DNA from: JAGXIT01 sp964393815 | GTDB taxonomy: Bacteria; Patescibacteriota; Saccharimonadia; Saccharimonadales; UBA4665 | Assembly: GCA_964393815.1 (NCBI GenBank) | Contig: CAYMUP010000013.1 | Coordinates: forward strand, 1-21,926 | Length of the DNA stretch: 21,926 bases | Direction of reading: 5' to 3' | In this document: piece after piece, positions 6,562 to 14,525 of the stretch | Layout of the letters: every line of letters begins with the position of its first letter | How positions within the stretch are numbered: the first letter of the stretch is position 1 | Position numbers and translations under genes: made by a program | Notes under the pieces: model-generated | Told to the model about the DNA's origin: nothing | Database searches by the model: none | The model's input: only the letters and a program-made list of their open reading frames with translations

Positions 6562-7558
6562 AGTGAAGAATATTAGACGACTTCCTAGCTATTTGGTACC
6601 TACATTACCTATCAAAACCGAGGGACTCAAAATTGCAAGAGCCGGATCAGTTACGGTACTTGATGACTGGAACCGGCCACACTGGTCGGCCTCACTCACT
6701 GTAGAAGAGGACGGCTATCACGGGAAAATTGATAAATGGATCTATATGCACGCTCTATTGGCGGACAGTCGGCTGCCTCTGTACGCTTTCCAGGCATACG
6801 GACATACCTATAGTGATTTTAATGTTGAAGATCTTGATGCTGAAAAATACCCTGGAGTAACCGCTCGAGAAATGCGTCTGGATTTTAGAAGTGTCCTCCC
6901 GGGAGTGTATTGGGGGCATGAAGTTGAAGATGTAGTTGCTTATGATGAAATCTATAAAGCTTACCTCAAAACTGATGATGTATACCTAGCTGCACTCAAA
7001 AATTATTTCCTCGGACAAGACATAGACTTTAACCCGAGGCTGAGAAGTATTGATCCAGCATACTGGCAGGTAGTAATACTTATATCCGCTATGGAGGCGC
7101 TTCTGCCAAAGCCTGAGTTTTGCAAAGGAAAATGTGAGACCTGCGGTAAGGGCGTTAATCATCCTATAAATAATGCGGATAAAGACTGGAAAGAACTGCT
7201 CTTTAGTCGCATAAAAGATAAAGAAATCCGAAAACAATATCGTCTCATATTTGATGTTGCTCGAAGTGAAATAAGAAATAACACGGTTCACAACGGGCTA
7301 ATGCCTGCTCTTATTATTGGTCGAGGTTCACTTAATGACGGTGTGACAGAATATACCACCAAGAAAGCCATTGAGGAGTACAAGAGTGATAATTATTCAT
7401 TAGAAAGCTTAGTCGATCAGCTTCGTCAGATATGTCGATATGTTTTGCTGAACCAATTGATTAATAAGAATATATTCCCTCCACTAAAGGGCATAGAGGT
7501 ACATAGCAAGACAATTCATGCCAATAGTTCACCTGTAACAATTACTCTTGATTTTTAG
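6539..7558 (+). CDS. HEPN domain (ApeA-like) protein with zinc knuckle, putative RNase
   Basis: The N-terminal 150 residues are beta-rich (VTVLDDWNRPHWSASLTVEEDG) with no family I can name. The C-terminal part, from about residue 165, is HEPN-like: VILISAMEALL, then a cysteine cluster CKGKCETCGKG (Cys195, 199, 202 with a nearby His) inserted in a loop, then RSEIRNNTVHNG, in which Arg246 and His251 form the R-x4-H motif. This order (acidic EALL helix, insert, RN..VH helix) matches the Apea-like HEPN proteins found in abortive-infection loci. The start is GTG inside the upstream gene; a weaker alternative is a later codon. The end overlaps the convergent terminase-like gene by 17 bases. Nuclease activity is inferred. 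Confidence 0.75.
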   Translation: MAECENFEVKNIRRLPSYLVPTLPIKTEGLKIARAGSVTVLDDWNRPHWSASLTVEEDGYHGKIDKWIYMHALLADSRLPLYAFQAYGHTYSDFNVEDLDAEKYPGVTAREMRLDFRSVLPGVYWGHEVEDVVAYDEIYKAYLKTDDVYLAALKNYFLGQDIDFNPRLRSIDPAYWQVVILISAMEALLPKPEFCKGKCETCGKGVNHPINNADKDWKELLFSRIKDKEIRKQYRLIFDVARSEIRNNTVHNGLMPALIIGRGSLNDGVTEYTTKKAIEEYKSDNYSLESLVDQLRQICRYVLLNQLINKNIFPPLKGIEVHSKTIHANSSPVTITLDF

Positions 7559-8054
7559 TTGCAGGACTTTGCCGAGATTTTTCGATCTCTTTTGCGAGCT
7601 CAATCCATGGGCCCGGATCCTTGGACTTCATCTCGTTAAAGCGACGGACGCTTGGTAAACCGAGAACTTTTCTTTCACCCTTAATTCCTATTATCATCGT
7701 ATCCGAGGCGCGCTTGAGCGTTAACGCTGCCTTCTTTAGCTTGCCCTCATTATATTCTTCCCAGGCCTTAATAAATATCCTGCTTGCCATTGCCTGCATC
7801 ATTCGGAAGTCTTTTATATGGCGAGTGTTCACCTCTGCAATATCAACATCAATAGACAACATACTGAGTTTCTTTGAAAGTGTTGCATTAAAGTATGCTT
7901 TTCTCTGTTCTGGCCATTTTTCTTTAGTGCCTCGTTTTTGAATCGAGGCTTTGCTTACGCCAAAAATTTCAGCTATCTCAAAATAGCTATATCGTGAATC
8001 TTTAAGATATAGTTCTTTTGCTTGTACCCAATTGACACTAGATTTCCTACGCAT
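7542..8054 (-). CDS. Terminase small subunit-like HTH protein, 170 aa
   Basis: The N-terminus is an HTH of the kind found at the start of phage terminase small subunits: AKELYLKDSRYSYFEIAEIFGVSKASIQKRGTKEKWPEQR is split only by normal turns, and the KWPEQR ending is characteristic. The rest is helical, with IKDFRMMQAMASRIFIKAWEEY and a basic stretch. In phages this protein binds DNA and starts packaging; alone, without a large subunit nearby, it may instead be a DNA-binding regulator. I use the ATG at 8054, which has TATAGT 7 bases upstream; a GTG at 8063 would lie inside that box. The function call is tentative. Confidence 0.65.
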   Translation of the reverse strand: MRRKSSVNWVQAKELYLKDSRYSYFEIAEIFGVSKASIQKRGTKEKWPEQRKAYFNATLSKKLSMLSIDVDIAEVNTRHIKDFRMMQAMASRIFIKAWEEYNEGKLKKAALTLKRASDTMIIGIKGERKVLGLPSVRRFNEMKSKDPGPWIELAKEIEKSRQSPATKNQE

Positions 8055-8061
8055 TACATTC

Positions 8062-8067
8062 ACTATA
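8062..8067 (-). promoter_or_regulatory. -10 box, probable leaderless promoter
   Basis: Minus-strand TATAGT is followed by GAATGTA and the ATG at 8054, a 7-base spacing and no Shine-Dalgarno sequence. Confidence 0.35.
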
Positions 8068-8108
8068 AATCAAAAAAGAGCATTTTTCTCGAAAAGAAGG
8101 TATTACGG

Positions 8109-8249
8109 CTACTTATTTTTATTATTTTGCTTGCTTTGGGCGCGTTTATCTTTCCAAATATCGTAAATTAGATACGCCAAGGCAAGAGCATCTTGCTTTC
8201 GTTTGGCTTCTATGGGATCGGCTTGTTTTACATTCTTTTTCTTTGGCAT
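8109..8249 (-). CDS. Small basic protein, 46 aa
   Basis: Too short for routine detection but well supported: AAGGAGG stands 5 bases before the ATG and the frame ends with TAG at 8109. The protein begins MPKKKNVKQADPIEAKRKQD, has a helix ALALAYLIYDIWKDKRAQ and ends in a Lys/Asn-rich tail. It is strongly basic at both ends with an amphipathic centre, so nucleic acid binding is possible. I recognise no family. It lies upstream of the terminase-like gene on the same strand with 54 bases between them, so the two may be co-transcribed. Confidence 0.65.
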   Translation of the reverse strand: MPKKKNVKQADPIEAKRKQDALALAYLIYDIWKDKRAQSKQNNKNK

Positions 8250-8303
8250 TATGGCCTCCTTCAAGAAGAATTATATTCCTTGACCATCACGCCCAGCCAA
8301 AAT

Positions 8304-8335
8304 AAAAGGCCCAGGTTTTAAGTCCTGGGTCTTTT
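8304..8335. terminator. Bidirectional terminator with no matching upstream gene
   Basis: CCCAGG (8310-8315) and CCTGGG (8324-8329) enclose TTTTAAGT, flanked by AAAAG on one side and CTTTT on the other. It separates the island from the secreted-protein genes. Neither strand has a gene ending directly before it, so it may insulate or mark an element boundary. Confidence 0.65.
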
Positions 8336-8458
8336 GCTTTTTCTATTGTTACTCTATCTTCTTAGTATTGATTAATACTCTGTTGACACGCTTATGGTTC
8401 TAGTTGTACACTTCAGGATAGTTGTAATTATAAAATTTAACCTTACTAGGAGATAGCG

Positions 8459-9916
8459 ATGGTGCATAAGGTAAAAAATATAAAAATAGACCAACGAGGA
8501 CTTAGCCACCATTTCTTACTTCCCATGATTGCCGTTCTTGCCGTGGGCGCAATTGGACTCTACATGTTAAATCTAAGTGACGCAGCAGTTGCACCTGGAG
8601 ACACCACTGGCGTGCAGGCTCGTCGTGCTTACGATTTTATTGACTCACAAGGCGTGATCGCACACGTTGATCAAGACAGCTATACAAATAAAGACAACGT
8701 CTTAGCCGCTCTTCGTTACTTACACGTACGAAACGTCCGTTCGAACTTGACTGCCGAAGCTACCGTTCGTACTTATTTGGCACAGAACGGCATTAAGACT
8801 ACTTCAACGACGTTAACTCCAGAGACACAACCCCTGGCCACAAACCTGCCGAGAGTTGAGTCGAGTGTGCAAAACCGCGTTAGCGACTTGTTAAACAAAC
8901 CTACAAGTGGGAATAAATACGTAAAGTCCACAATCTCAATAGAACCATTCAATGAGTATAACGGTAAAAGGTCGGATGATACTGACTGGGCGAGTACCAT
9001 TGCTTACGCTCAAAGGCAGCTATGGAATAGGAAGAGCACGCTCACTGCTCAAAACTCAAATATAAAAATTTTGGGGCCATCTCTAATTGGCTTCAATACT
9101 TTAGACGCTACACAGCAGCTACAATCTAAAAATCTGAGTAGCTATATGGACTACGGAAACATTCACTCCTACTACGGCGGGACCATGCCCGAGACGTCGC
9201 TGGCCGACAATGATGGACAGAATGGATTCGTGGTTTCCGCAGTTCCAACCACTTCAAATTCACTGGAAGATCGGCTCAAATTGTATAGTACCCGTATATC
9301 TGGCACCAAAAAAATTGTAATTACTGAAATGGGTTATCACGACTACATGGCGAATCCCGCCGGCCTGCACAAGCCAACCGATTCTCGAGCTGCAGCCGTT
9401 TACATGCCCCGCGCCTATCTCGAGAATTTCCGTATTGGCGTCGTTAAATCATATGCTTATCAAATGTTCGACGAATTAGCAAATTCTAAGGAATATGAAA
9501 AACACTTTGGCTTTTTTGGCACGGCTGGCGTGTCAGCGCCCAAAGCCTCAGCGGTAGCCATGAAAGCCATGAACGATATAGTAGATGACAGTCAATCAGG
9601 AGCTAATACTTTCAGGCCTGGAAAGCTTAATTTTACGATTCCAAGCAAGCCCGCAGATGTCCGCACAGTATTGCTGCAAAAGAAATCTGGTAAATTTTAT
9701 CTAGCAATCTGGCGTGCAGAGTCAGTTTACGACCCAGACAACCGTACCTCATATCATGACCCCAGCGAACCAGTCAACGTGACTATAAATTTTGGCCGAG
9801 CAAGAACCGTCAGCGCCTATTACAACAATACCTCTACCCGGACGGCACTAGGCACGAGCCAAACAAGTTACACCGTACAAGTGGGGGGTCGCATCTCGAT
9901 TTTAGAAGTTCAATAA
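8459..9916 (+). CDS. Secreted or anchored clan GH-A glycosidase-like protein, copy 1
   Basis: N-terminal export signal: a basic start, then SHHFLLPMIAVLAVGAIGLYML (split by the helix start at about residue 19) and a possible cleavage or anchor site near SDAA at residues 40-43. The body looks like a TIM-barrel glycoside hydrolase of clan GH-A: PFNEYNG with Asn165-Glu166 is the usual acid/base NE at strand 4, and VITEMGYH with Glu290 fits the nucleophile at strand 7. A C-terminal beta domain (about 400-485) ends GGRISILEV, as in GH30/GH39-type enzymes. The substrate is unknown; host or community polysaccharide is plausible for an episymbiont. The start has AGGAG upstream. It is paralogous to the next gene. 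Confidence 0.75.
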   Translation: MVHKVKNIKIDQRGLSHHFLLPMIAVLAVGAIGLYMLNLSDAAVAPGDTTGVQARRAYDFIDSQGVIAHVDQDSYTNKDNVLAALRYLHVRNVRSNLTAEATVRTYLAQNGIKTTSTTLTPETQPLATNLPRVESSVQNRVSDLLNKPTSGNKYVKSTISIEPFNEYNGKRSDDTDWASTIAYAQRQLWNRKSTLTAQNSNIKILGPSLIGFNTLDATQQLQSKNLSSYMDYGNIHSYYGGTMPETSLADNDGQNGFVVSAVPTTSNSLEDRLKLYSTRISGTKKIVITEMGYHDYMANPAGLHKPTDSRAAAVYMPRAYLENFRIGVVKSYAYQMFDELANSKEYEKHFGFFGTAGVSAPKASAVAMKAMNDIVDDSQSGANTFRPGKLNFTIPSKPADVRTVLLQKKSGKFYLAIWRAESVYDPDNRTSYHDPSEPVNVTINFGRARTVSAYYNNTSTRTALGTSQTSYTVQVGGRISILEVQ

Positions 9917-9931
9917 GCCAAAAATCATTAT

Positions 9932-9959
9932 TTGACTTCATAGAGCTTATGGCTATAAT
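9932..9959 (+). promoter_or_regulatory. Sigma70-type promoter for second glycosidase-like gene
   Basis: TTGACT (9932-9937), a 16-base spacer and a perfect TATAAT (9954-9959) in the 85-base gap between the paralogs. The second copy can therefore be expressed on its own. AAGGAA at 9987-9992 serves as its ribosome binding site. Confidence 0.7.
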
Positions 9960-10001
9960 TAATTTTGAATACTATAAAAACTAGAAAAGGAACATACTGA
10001 C

Positions 10002-11474
10002 ATGGTAAGAATAAAAAAGTTGGATAAAGTCGGAGTAAGTCATCACTTCTTACTGCCACTTCTAGCAATCCTTGCTGTAGGCGGCATCGGCTACTACATG
10101 CTTACCCTTAGCAATGCAGCTACAGTTCCAGGTGACCCAACCGGAGTGCAAGCAAAGCGATCTTATGATTTCATCAACTCTCAAGGAGCAGTAATCCACG
10201 CAGAGGAAGATCTTTACACTGACAAAGATGATGTGCTATCTGCTCTAAGATACGTTGGTATACGAAACGTTCGTGATAACATTGCTAGGGAGTCAACTGT
10301 CCGATCACACCTTGCGCAAAATGGTATAAAATTCAACTACACCCTCCCCACTCCCGGGAAAAAGAATCAGCCTCTTTCAACCAAAAAAACCCTCAATGAT
10401 GCTTCTGTGACTAAGAGAACGACTGATCTTCTCTCAAACCCAAAAAGTGGCACGAAATATGTCATGGCCGCCAATTCTCAAGAGCCGTACAATGAATACA
10501 ATGGCAAGTCAGACGTTGATAAGAATTGGACTACTACACTAGAGTCGGTACAAAAAAAGATGTGGTCAGAGTCTAACAGCAAAATAAAAACGGTTAATCC
10601 CGACTTTAAGGTGCTTGGCCCTTCTCTCATAGGCTACAGCGTCAAAGACACGACAAAAGCCTTAGAATCCAAAAAACTTAGCCCTTACATGGACTACGGC
10701 AACATGCACAGCTATTACGGCGGTCTAGCGCCCGAAACATCTTTCGCAGATAACGATGGTAAGGATGGCTTCATAGTCTCCGCAGACAAACTACCTAAGT
10801 CCTCAAACAACCTAGAAGAGCGCCTAAAGCTATATAGCGCACGCGTATCAGGAACTAAGCCAATCGTAGTGACGGAAACCGGTTTCCATGATTACGCAGA
10901 CAACAACGATAAGCTACATAAGCCCACCGATAAGCGTGCCGTCGGCGTCTACATGCCTCGTGTCTTCTTAGAGAACTTCCGTATTGGCATCGTTAAAACC
11001 TACTCATATCAGCTGATAGATGAAGTCCACAACAGCAAAGAATATGAAAAGCACTTTGGTATGTTCGGTGTTGGCGGCAGTAAAGACCCCAAGCCAGCTG
11101 CCCAATCCATGCACTACATGAACATGCGACTTATAGATGATAAAACAGGTGCAACAACATTCACGCCAGGAAAACTTGACTTCACATTTACGAGTAAGCC
11201 GGATAACCTTCGTTATGTACTACTCCAAAAAAGCACCGGAAAATTCTACCTCGTAGCTTGGCGCGCAGAGTCTGTCTACGACAACAAGACCAAAACATAC
11301 ACTCCGCCAGCAACTCCAGTCGATGCAGTTCTCAACTTTGGACGTAACCGCACCGTTACCGCAGACTATCCAAATGGCACCGACGATAAAGGAGAACGGG
11401 TTGTCGTTTCCAAAGACAAAAAGACGGCAACAATCAAGGTAAGCGGTCGCGCGACTGTCTTCGAGATTAAATAA
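10002..11474 (+). CDS. Secreted or anchored clan GH-A glycosidase-like protein, copy 2
   Basis: Same architecture as the preceding gene: signal with SHHFLLPLLAILAVGGIG at 13-30 and LSNAA at 36-40, TIM-barrel-like body with PYNEYNGK (Asn164-Glu165) and VTETGFHDY (nucleophile Glu292), shared blocks KVLGPSLIGY, YMDYGN-HSYYGG, ETS-ADNDG and KEYEKHFG, and a C-terminal beta domain ending SGRATVFEI. The two copies are similar over their full lengths, with clear divergence in codon choice and in the loop at 110-135, so the duplication is not recent. Both putative catalytic glutamates are kept in both copies, so neither looks like a dead paralog. The family (for example GH39 or GH30) is not settled. 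Confidence 0.75.
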   Translation: MVRIKKLDKVGVSHHFLLPLLAILAVGGIGYYMLTLSNAATVPGDPTGVQAKRSYDFINSQGAVIHAEEDLYTDKDDVLSALRYVGIRNVRDNIARESTVRSHLAQNGIKFNYTLPTPGKKNQPLSTKKTLNDASVTKRTTDLLSNPKSGTKYVMAANSQEPYNEYNGKSDVDKNWTTTLESVQKKMWSESNSKIKTVNPDFKVLGPSLIGYSVKDTTKALESKKLSPYMDYGNMHSYYGGLAPETSFADNDGKDGFIVSADKLPKSSNNLEERLKLYSARVSGTKPIVVTETGFHDYADNNDKLHKPTDKRAVGVYMPRVFLENFRIGIVKTYSYQLIDEVHNSKEYEKHFGMFGVGGSKDPKPAAQSMHYMNMRLIDDKTGATTFTPGKLDFTFTSKPDNLRYVLLQKSTGKFYLVAWRAESVYDNKTKTYTPPATPVDAVLNFGRNRTVTADYPNGTDDKGERVVVSKDKKTATIKVSGRATVFEIK

Positions 11475-11497
11475 CCTGTCATTAGTTCAGTAAGTAA

Positions 11498-11529
11498 ATG
11501 ACCCTAGCTACACCAGTAGTTAGGGTCAT
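11498..11529. terminator. Convergent hairpin terminator
   Basis: ATGACCCTAGCTAC and GTAGTTAGGGTCAT form a 14-bp stem (one mismatch or wobble) around ACCA, between two convergent genes and touching the stop codon of the cyclo-ligase gene. The T-tracts are poor on both sides. Confidence 0.65.
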
Positions 11530-11530
11530 C

Positions 11531-12034
11531 TTATTGAAGACGTCTAGAAACCGTAACCACCCTTTTATTAGTAACAATCATGTTGAGTTGCATGTCGTGC
11601 TGCTCAGGTAAAAAGTCTACACACGCCCAATCATATGCCAGGCCGATTTTTTGCGCCTTTTGCTGGCCTGACAAAAAACGATCATACCAGCCGCCCCCAA
11701 ATCCCAGACGAAATCCATCCCTGCTAAAACCAACTATCGGGATGAAAATAACGTCAAATTTCTCATGCGAAATATCCGCCGTAAGGCTTGAGTCACCCCA
11801 TGTGAGAACCAGTTTTGGATACACTTCCTGTAGTCTACAGGCTAAAACGCGCGTATCGATTTCGTTTTGGGCAATTATGGGTGTGTATATGTGGACCGCA
11901 TGACAGTCACTGAAGTCACTTGTATCAAGCACTAGCTCTGCAACCCTTTCACTTGTGGTCTTCACGACACCAGTAGACAACTGCTGCCGACGACCAACCA
12001 ACTGACGGCGTAAGGTGTGTTTTGTCAGACTCAT
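11531..12034 (-). CDS. 5-formyltetrahydrofolate cyclo-ligase
   Basis: The enzyme converts 5-formyl-THF to 5,10-methenyl-THF with ATP, recovering a dead-end folate. The diagnostic C-terminal motif GFGGGWYDRFL is present, as are the N-terminal LRRQLVGRRQQLS helix, the IYTPIIAQNEIDTR region and the closing IVTNKRVV. With the ATG at 12034 the product is 167 residues, a little under the usual 180-200. A longer frame to 12091 adds 19 residues of non-homologous character and would run into the divergent promoter region, so I reject it. No ribosome binding site is evident; TAAAAT lies 10 bases before the ATG. It is divergent from the SulP transporter. Confidence 0.92.
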   Translation of the reverse strand: MSLTKHTLRRQLVGRRQQLSTGVVKTTSERVAELVLDTSDFSDCHAVHIYTPIIAQNEIDTRVLACRLQEVYPKLVLTWGDSSLTADISHEKFDVIFIPIVGFSRDGFRLGFGGGWYDRFLSGQQKAQKIGLAYDWACVDFLPEQHDMQLNMIVTNKRVVTVSRRLQ

Positions 12035-12044
12035 AATAGGCTTT

Positions 12045-12084
12045 ATTTTACACCTTGAGTCGTAATGGTCACCAGGCGTATACT
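12045..12084. promoter_or_regulatory. Divergent promoter region, cyclo-ligase and SulP
   Basis: TAAAAT on the minus strand (12050-12045) serves the cyclo-ligase and TATACT on the plus strand (12079-12084) serves the transporter. Predicted leaders are about 3 and 8 bases, again very short. Confidence 0.35.
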
Positions 12085-12098
12085 TAAGCATAAGTAGT

Positions 12099-14183
12099 AT
12101 GATAGTTCCACAATTTGTTAGTTTTCAGGGCTTTACACGTGCCAGAGTGCGCGCTGACTTCTTGGCGGCGCTCGTCGTTACTGCCATCGCCATCCCAGAA
12201 TCACTTGGCTTTGCGGCTATCGTCGGTTTGCCTGTGCAGACTGGCCTTTACTGCGCACTGCTAGCACCGATCATTTTTGCCATTTTTACTTCGTCAAAGC
12301 ATCTCGTTGTTGGCGCAGACTCGGCCACGGCTGCCTTAGTTGCATCTGGAGCCGCTACCGTCGCTACTGCCGGAACAAGCGGATACGACAACGCGGTCGC
12401 CGTGCTCGGGATTATGACCGGCGCAGTTCTCGTGGTTATGGCTCTACTTCGGATGGGTTTCCTTGCCGATCTCATTTCTAAACCCGTCTTCGTTGGCTTC
12501 CTGGCCGGCATCGGTTTGCAGCTTATGATTACTAAAGCACCGGAAATGCTCGGCCTCAACGTACATGGCAGCACACTGCACGCATTATCTAACCTTATGA
12601 CTCATCTGTCTTCCACTCACTTATATACTCTAGCGTTCTCTGCCTGTTTACTGGCGTTACTGCTACTAGCCAACAGACGCTCATGGCCAGGTAGCTTGCT
12701 TGTTCTTTTCATCGCCATCCTCGCCTCAATAGGTTTCCAGCTTGAACAACATGGAGTACGGATGATAGGAGAGATTGACGGTGGCTTGCCGGCACTTGTC
12801 CTGCCTTCAGTATCAATGTCACTCCTTGAGCAGCTCTTTCCATTTAGTTTGGCGATTGCAGCCGTCATACTCGCTCAAAGCACCAGTGTTATACGTAGCA
12901 CAGCGACCAGATTTGATGAAAAAGTCGATGACAACCGCGACCTTACGGCACTTGGAGCGGCCAATGTCGCCTCTGCCATAACAGGCGGTTTTGCCATCAA
13001 TGGCAGCCCGCCGCGGACAGCCGCCGCCGAAATGTCTGGAGGACGCACTCAATTAGTCAACATCTTTATGGCTATATTTGTTGGCCTTGTATTGCTTATT
13101 TTTTCGAGTGTGCTTTCGCGGCTACCTGTAGCTGTACTCGCAGTTATAGTTTTTGCGATTGGACTTCATCTTTTTGACATCGGTAAACTTCGCCATATAT
13201 ACATAACTCGACGGACAGAATTTTTCATTGCCCTTGTAGCGCTACTTGGTGTGGCTTTTTTTGGCGTTCTCTACGGCGTGGCCATTGCGGTCACCGTTTC
13301 GGTACTTGAAAGACTGAGGCGACAATATCATCCGACAGACGACATCATGATTCGCGATCGCAAACTAGCGCCCTGGGCAAAAGAACGCCTCGATAAGCAC
13401 CACAAATACCGTTCCTCTCCTCCTGGACTTATCGTCTACCGATTTGCCGGGTCAATCTTTTTTGAAAACTCAGATTACTTTAAACAGCGCGTCCTACGAG
13501 CTATTAAGGGCGCAAAACAACCTGTCACTTGCCTAATCATCGATGCCGGCTCTATAAACGACATCGATTACACGGCTTCAGAGACCATTCGCCACCTCGT
13601 ACAAAAGCTAGCCGCAGATGACATTCGCTTCGTGCTCGCTCACGTACCCCCAGAGTTAAAAACCTTGCTCAAAAAATACGGCCTCGTAGATATCATCGGG
13701 AAAAATAACATATACGCGAGCCTAGAAGAAGCCGTCTTTGATCTGCCAAATAGCCGCCGGAGCACGATCGATATGATAAAGCGGCTCGATCCTCCTAGTG
13801 GCAGCTATGTGGTCATCGGCGGCGGGGTTCTCGAGGCACTAGGACTACGGGAGACAAATGATGTTGATTTAGTTGTCAGCGAAAGATTGTACCGTCATTA
13901 CCGCAAAAAAGGCTGGCGCGAATACGTGCAAGACGACGGCAAGCGCGTCCTATCCCACCACGGCTACCAACTCATGCTGACATACGTCGGCAAAAGCTTA
14001 AAAGATCTAGCTGCGCACGCCTTTTTGCTCCACGGCGTTCGTTTTATGTCGGTCAGTGATCTTATCGCCTGCAAAAAAGCCGTGGGACGTGAAAAAGATC
14101 TCGAAGACGTGCGGCTTTTACAAGAATTTGAGCGGCGCGGAAAAATCATCGAGCCCACCGCACATAAAAAACCCTCAGCCTAA
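12099..14183 (+). CDS. SulP family anion transporter with STAS and nucleotidyltransferase-fold domains
   Basis: Residues 1-405 are a SulP (SLC26-type) membrane domain: AIPESLGFAAIVGLPVQTGLY near the start, GADSATAAL, and NGSPPRTAAAEMSGGRT later, with about a dozen membrane segments. Residues 443-548 are a STAS domain (RFAGSIFFENSDYF; IDAGSINDIDYTASETI). Unusually, residues 555-685 add a nucleotidyltransferase-fold domain of the AbiEii/MNT kind: VIGGGVLEALGLRETNDVDLVV with Asp588 and Asp590, then VSDLIACKKAVGREKDLEDVRLL. SulP proteins carry sulfate, bicarbonate or other anions; the substrate is not shown here. The added domain may modify or sense a nucleotide. The 694-residue frame is uninterrupted, so the fusion is real in this sequence. 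Confidence 0.88.
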   Translation: MIVPQFVSFQGFTRARVRADFLAALVVTAIAIPESLGFAAIVGLPVQTGLYCALLAPIIFAIFTSSKHLVVGADSATAALVASGAATVATAGTSGYDNAVAVLGIMTGAVLVVMALLRMGFLADLISKPVFVGFLAGIGLQLMITKAPEMLGLNVHGSTLHALSNLMTHLSSTHLYTLAFSACLLALLLLANRRSWPGSLLVLFIAILASIGFQLEQHGVRMIGEIDGGLPALVLPSVSMSLLEQLFPFSLAIAAVILAQSTSVIRSTATRFDEKVDDNRDLTALGAANVASAITGGFAINGSPPRTAAAEMSGGRTQLVNIFMAIFVGLVLLIFSSVLSRLPVAVLAVIVFAIGLHLFDIGKLRHIYITRRTEFFIALVALLGVAFFGVLYGVAIAVTVSVLERLRRQYHPTDDIMIRDRKLAPWAKERLDKHHKYRSSPPGLIVYRFAGSIFFENSDYFKQRVLRAIKGAKQPVTCLIIDAGSINDIDYTASETIRHLVQKLAADDIRFVLAHVPPELKTLLKKYGLVDIIGKNNIYASLEEAVFDLPNSRRSTIDMIKRLDPPSGSYVVIGGGVLEALGLRETNDVDLVVSERLYRHYRKKGWREYVQDDGKRVLSHHGYQLMLTYVGKSLKDLAAHAFLLHGVRFMSVSDLIACKKAVGREKDLEDVRLLQEFERRGKIIEPTAHKKPSA

Positions 14184-14197
14184 AATGAGGGCTTTTT
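14172..14197. terminator. Bidirectional terminator, SulP / YegP-like genes
   Basis: CCCTCA (14172-14177) and TGAGGG (14186-14191) with T-tracts on both strands. The SulP stop codon lies in the loop, so the 5' arm is coding. Confidence 0.8.
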
Positions 14198-14215
14198 ATA
14201 TTTGGAAGCACAGGC

Positions 14216-14392
14216 TTACGATTCGATCTCAACAACTTCTGCTTCAGAAGCTGCACGAGTAACTGCCTCGCAGCCACGGACTGCACCGTCTTTGGTGGTG
14301 TACTCTTCACCAGTTGCAACCACTTCACCGTTGCCCGCCTTAAGGCGCCAGCGATAACCATTTGCACTCTTATATATCTCAAACTTTGCCAT
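14216..14392 (-). CDS. YegP-like DUF1508 protein, 58 aa
   Basis: The protein starts MAKFEIYKSANGYRWRLKAG, then NGEVVATGEEYTTKDGAVRG, matching the DUF1508 (YegP) repeat: a beta hairpin with F-I-Y/W-R-L-K, NG-VVA-GE-Y and the helix start K-GA--G. Bacterial YegP has two such repeats; this is the single-repeat form with a short acidic tail. Function is not established. AGAGGA precedes the ATG. The gene ends at the terminator shared with the SulP transporter. A longer overlapping frame on the same strand is a shadow. Confidence 0.82.
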   Translation of the reverse strand: MAKFEIYKSANGYRWRLKAGNGEVVATGEEYTTKDGAVRGCEAVTRAASEAEVVEIES

Positions 14393-14525
14393 ATATCCTC
14401 TTTTCTTTACGTTTCCGCTCTCATTTTGGTCCGCTTCGTGTGTAATTTCTGTAAGATTTCACATACTATTTGTTTTTTTATGTGCATATACTAGTACTAA
14501 ATAGCTTTAAAAGACTGGAGGAATC

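Noticed and set aside
12035..12091. Longer N-terminus for the cyclo-ligase
   Set aside because: The extra 19 residues do not resemble the family and overlap the divergent promoter region.
14146..14382. 78-codon minus-strand frame over the YegP-like gene
   Set aside because: Shadow frame; the overlapping 58-residue frame has a ribosome binding site and a recognisable domain.
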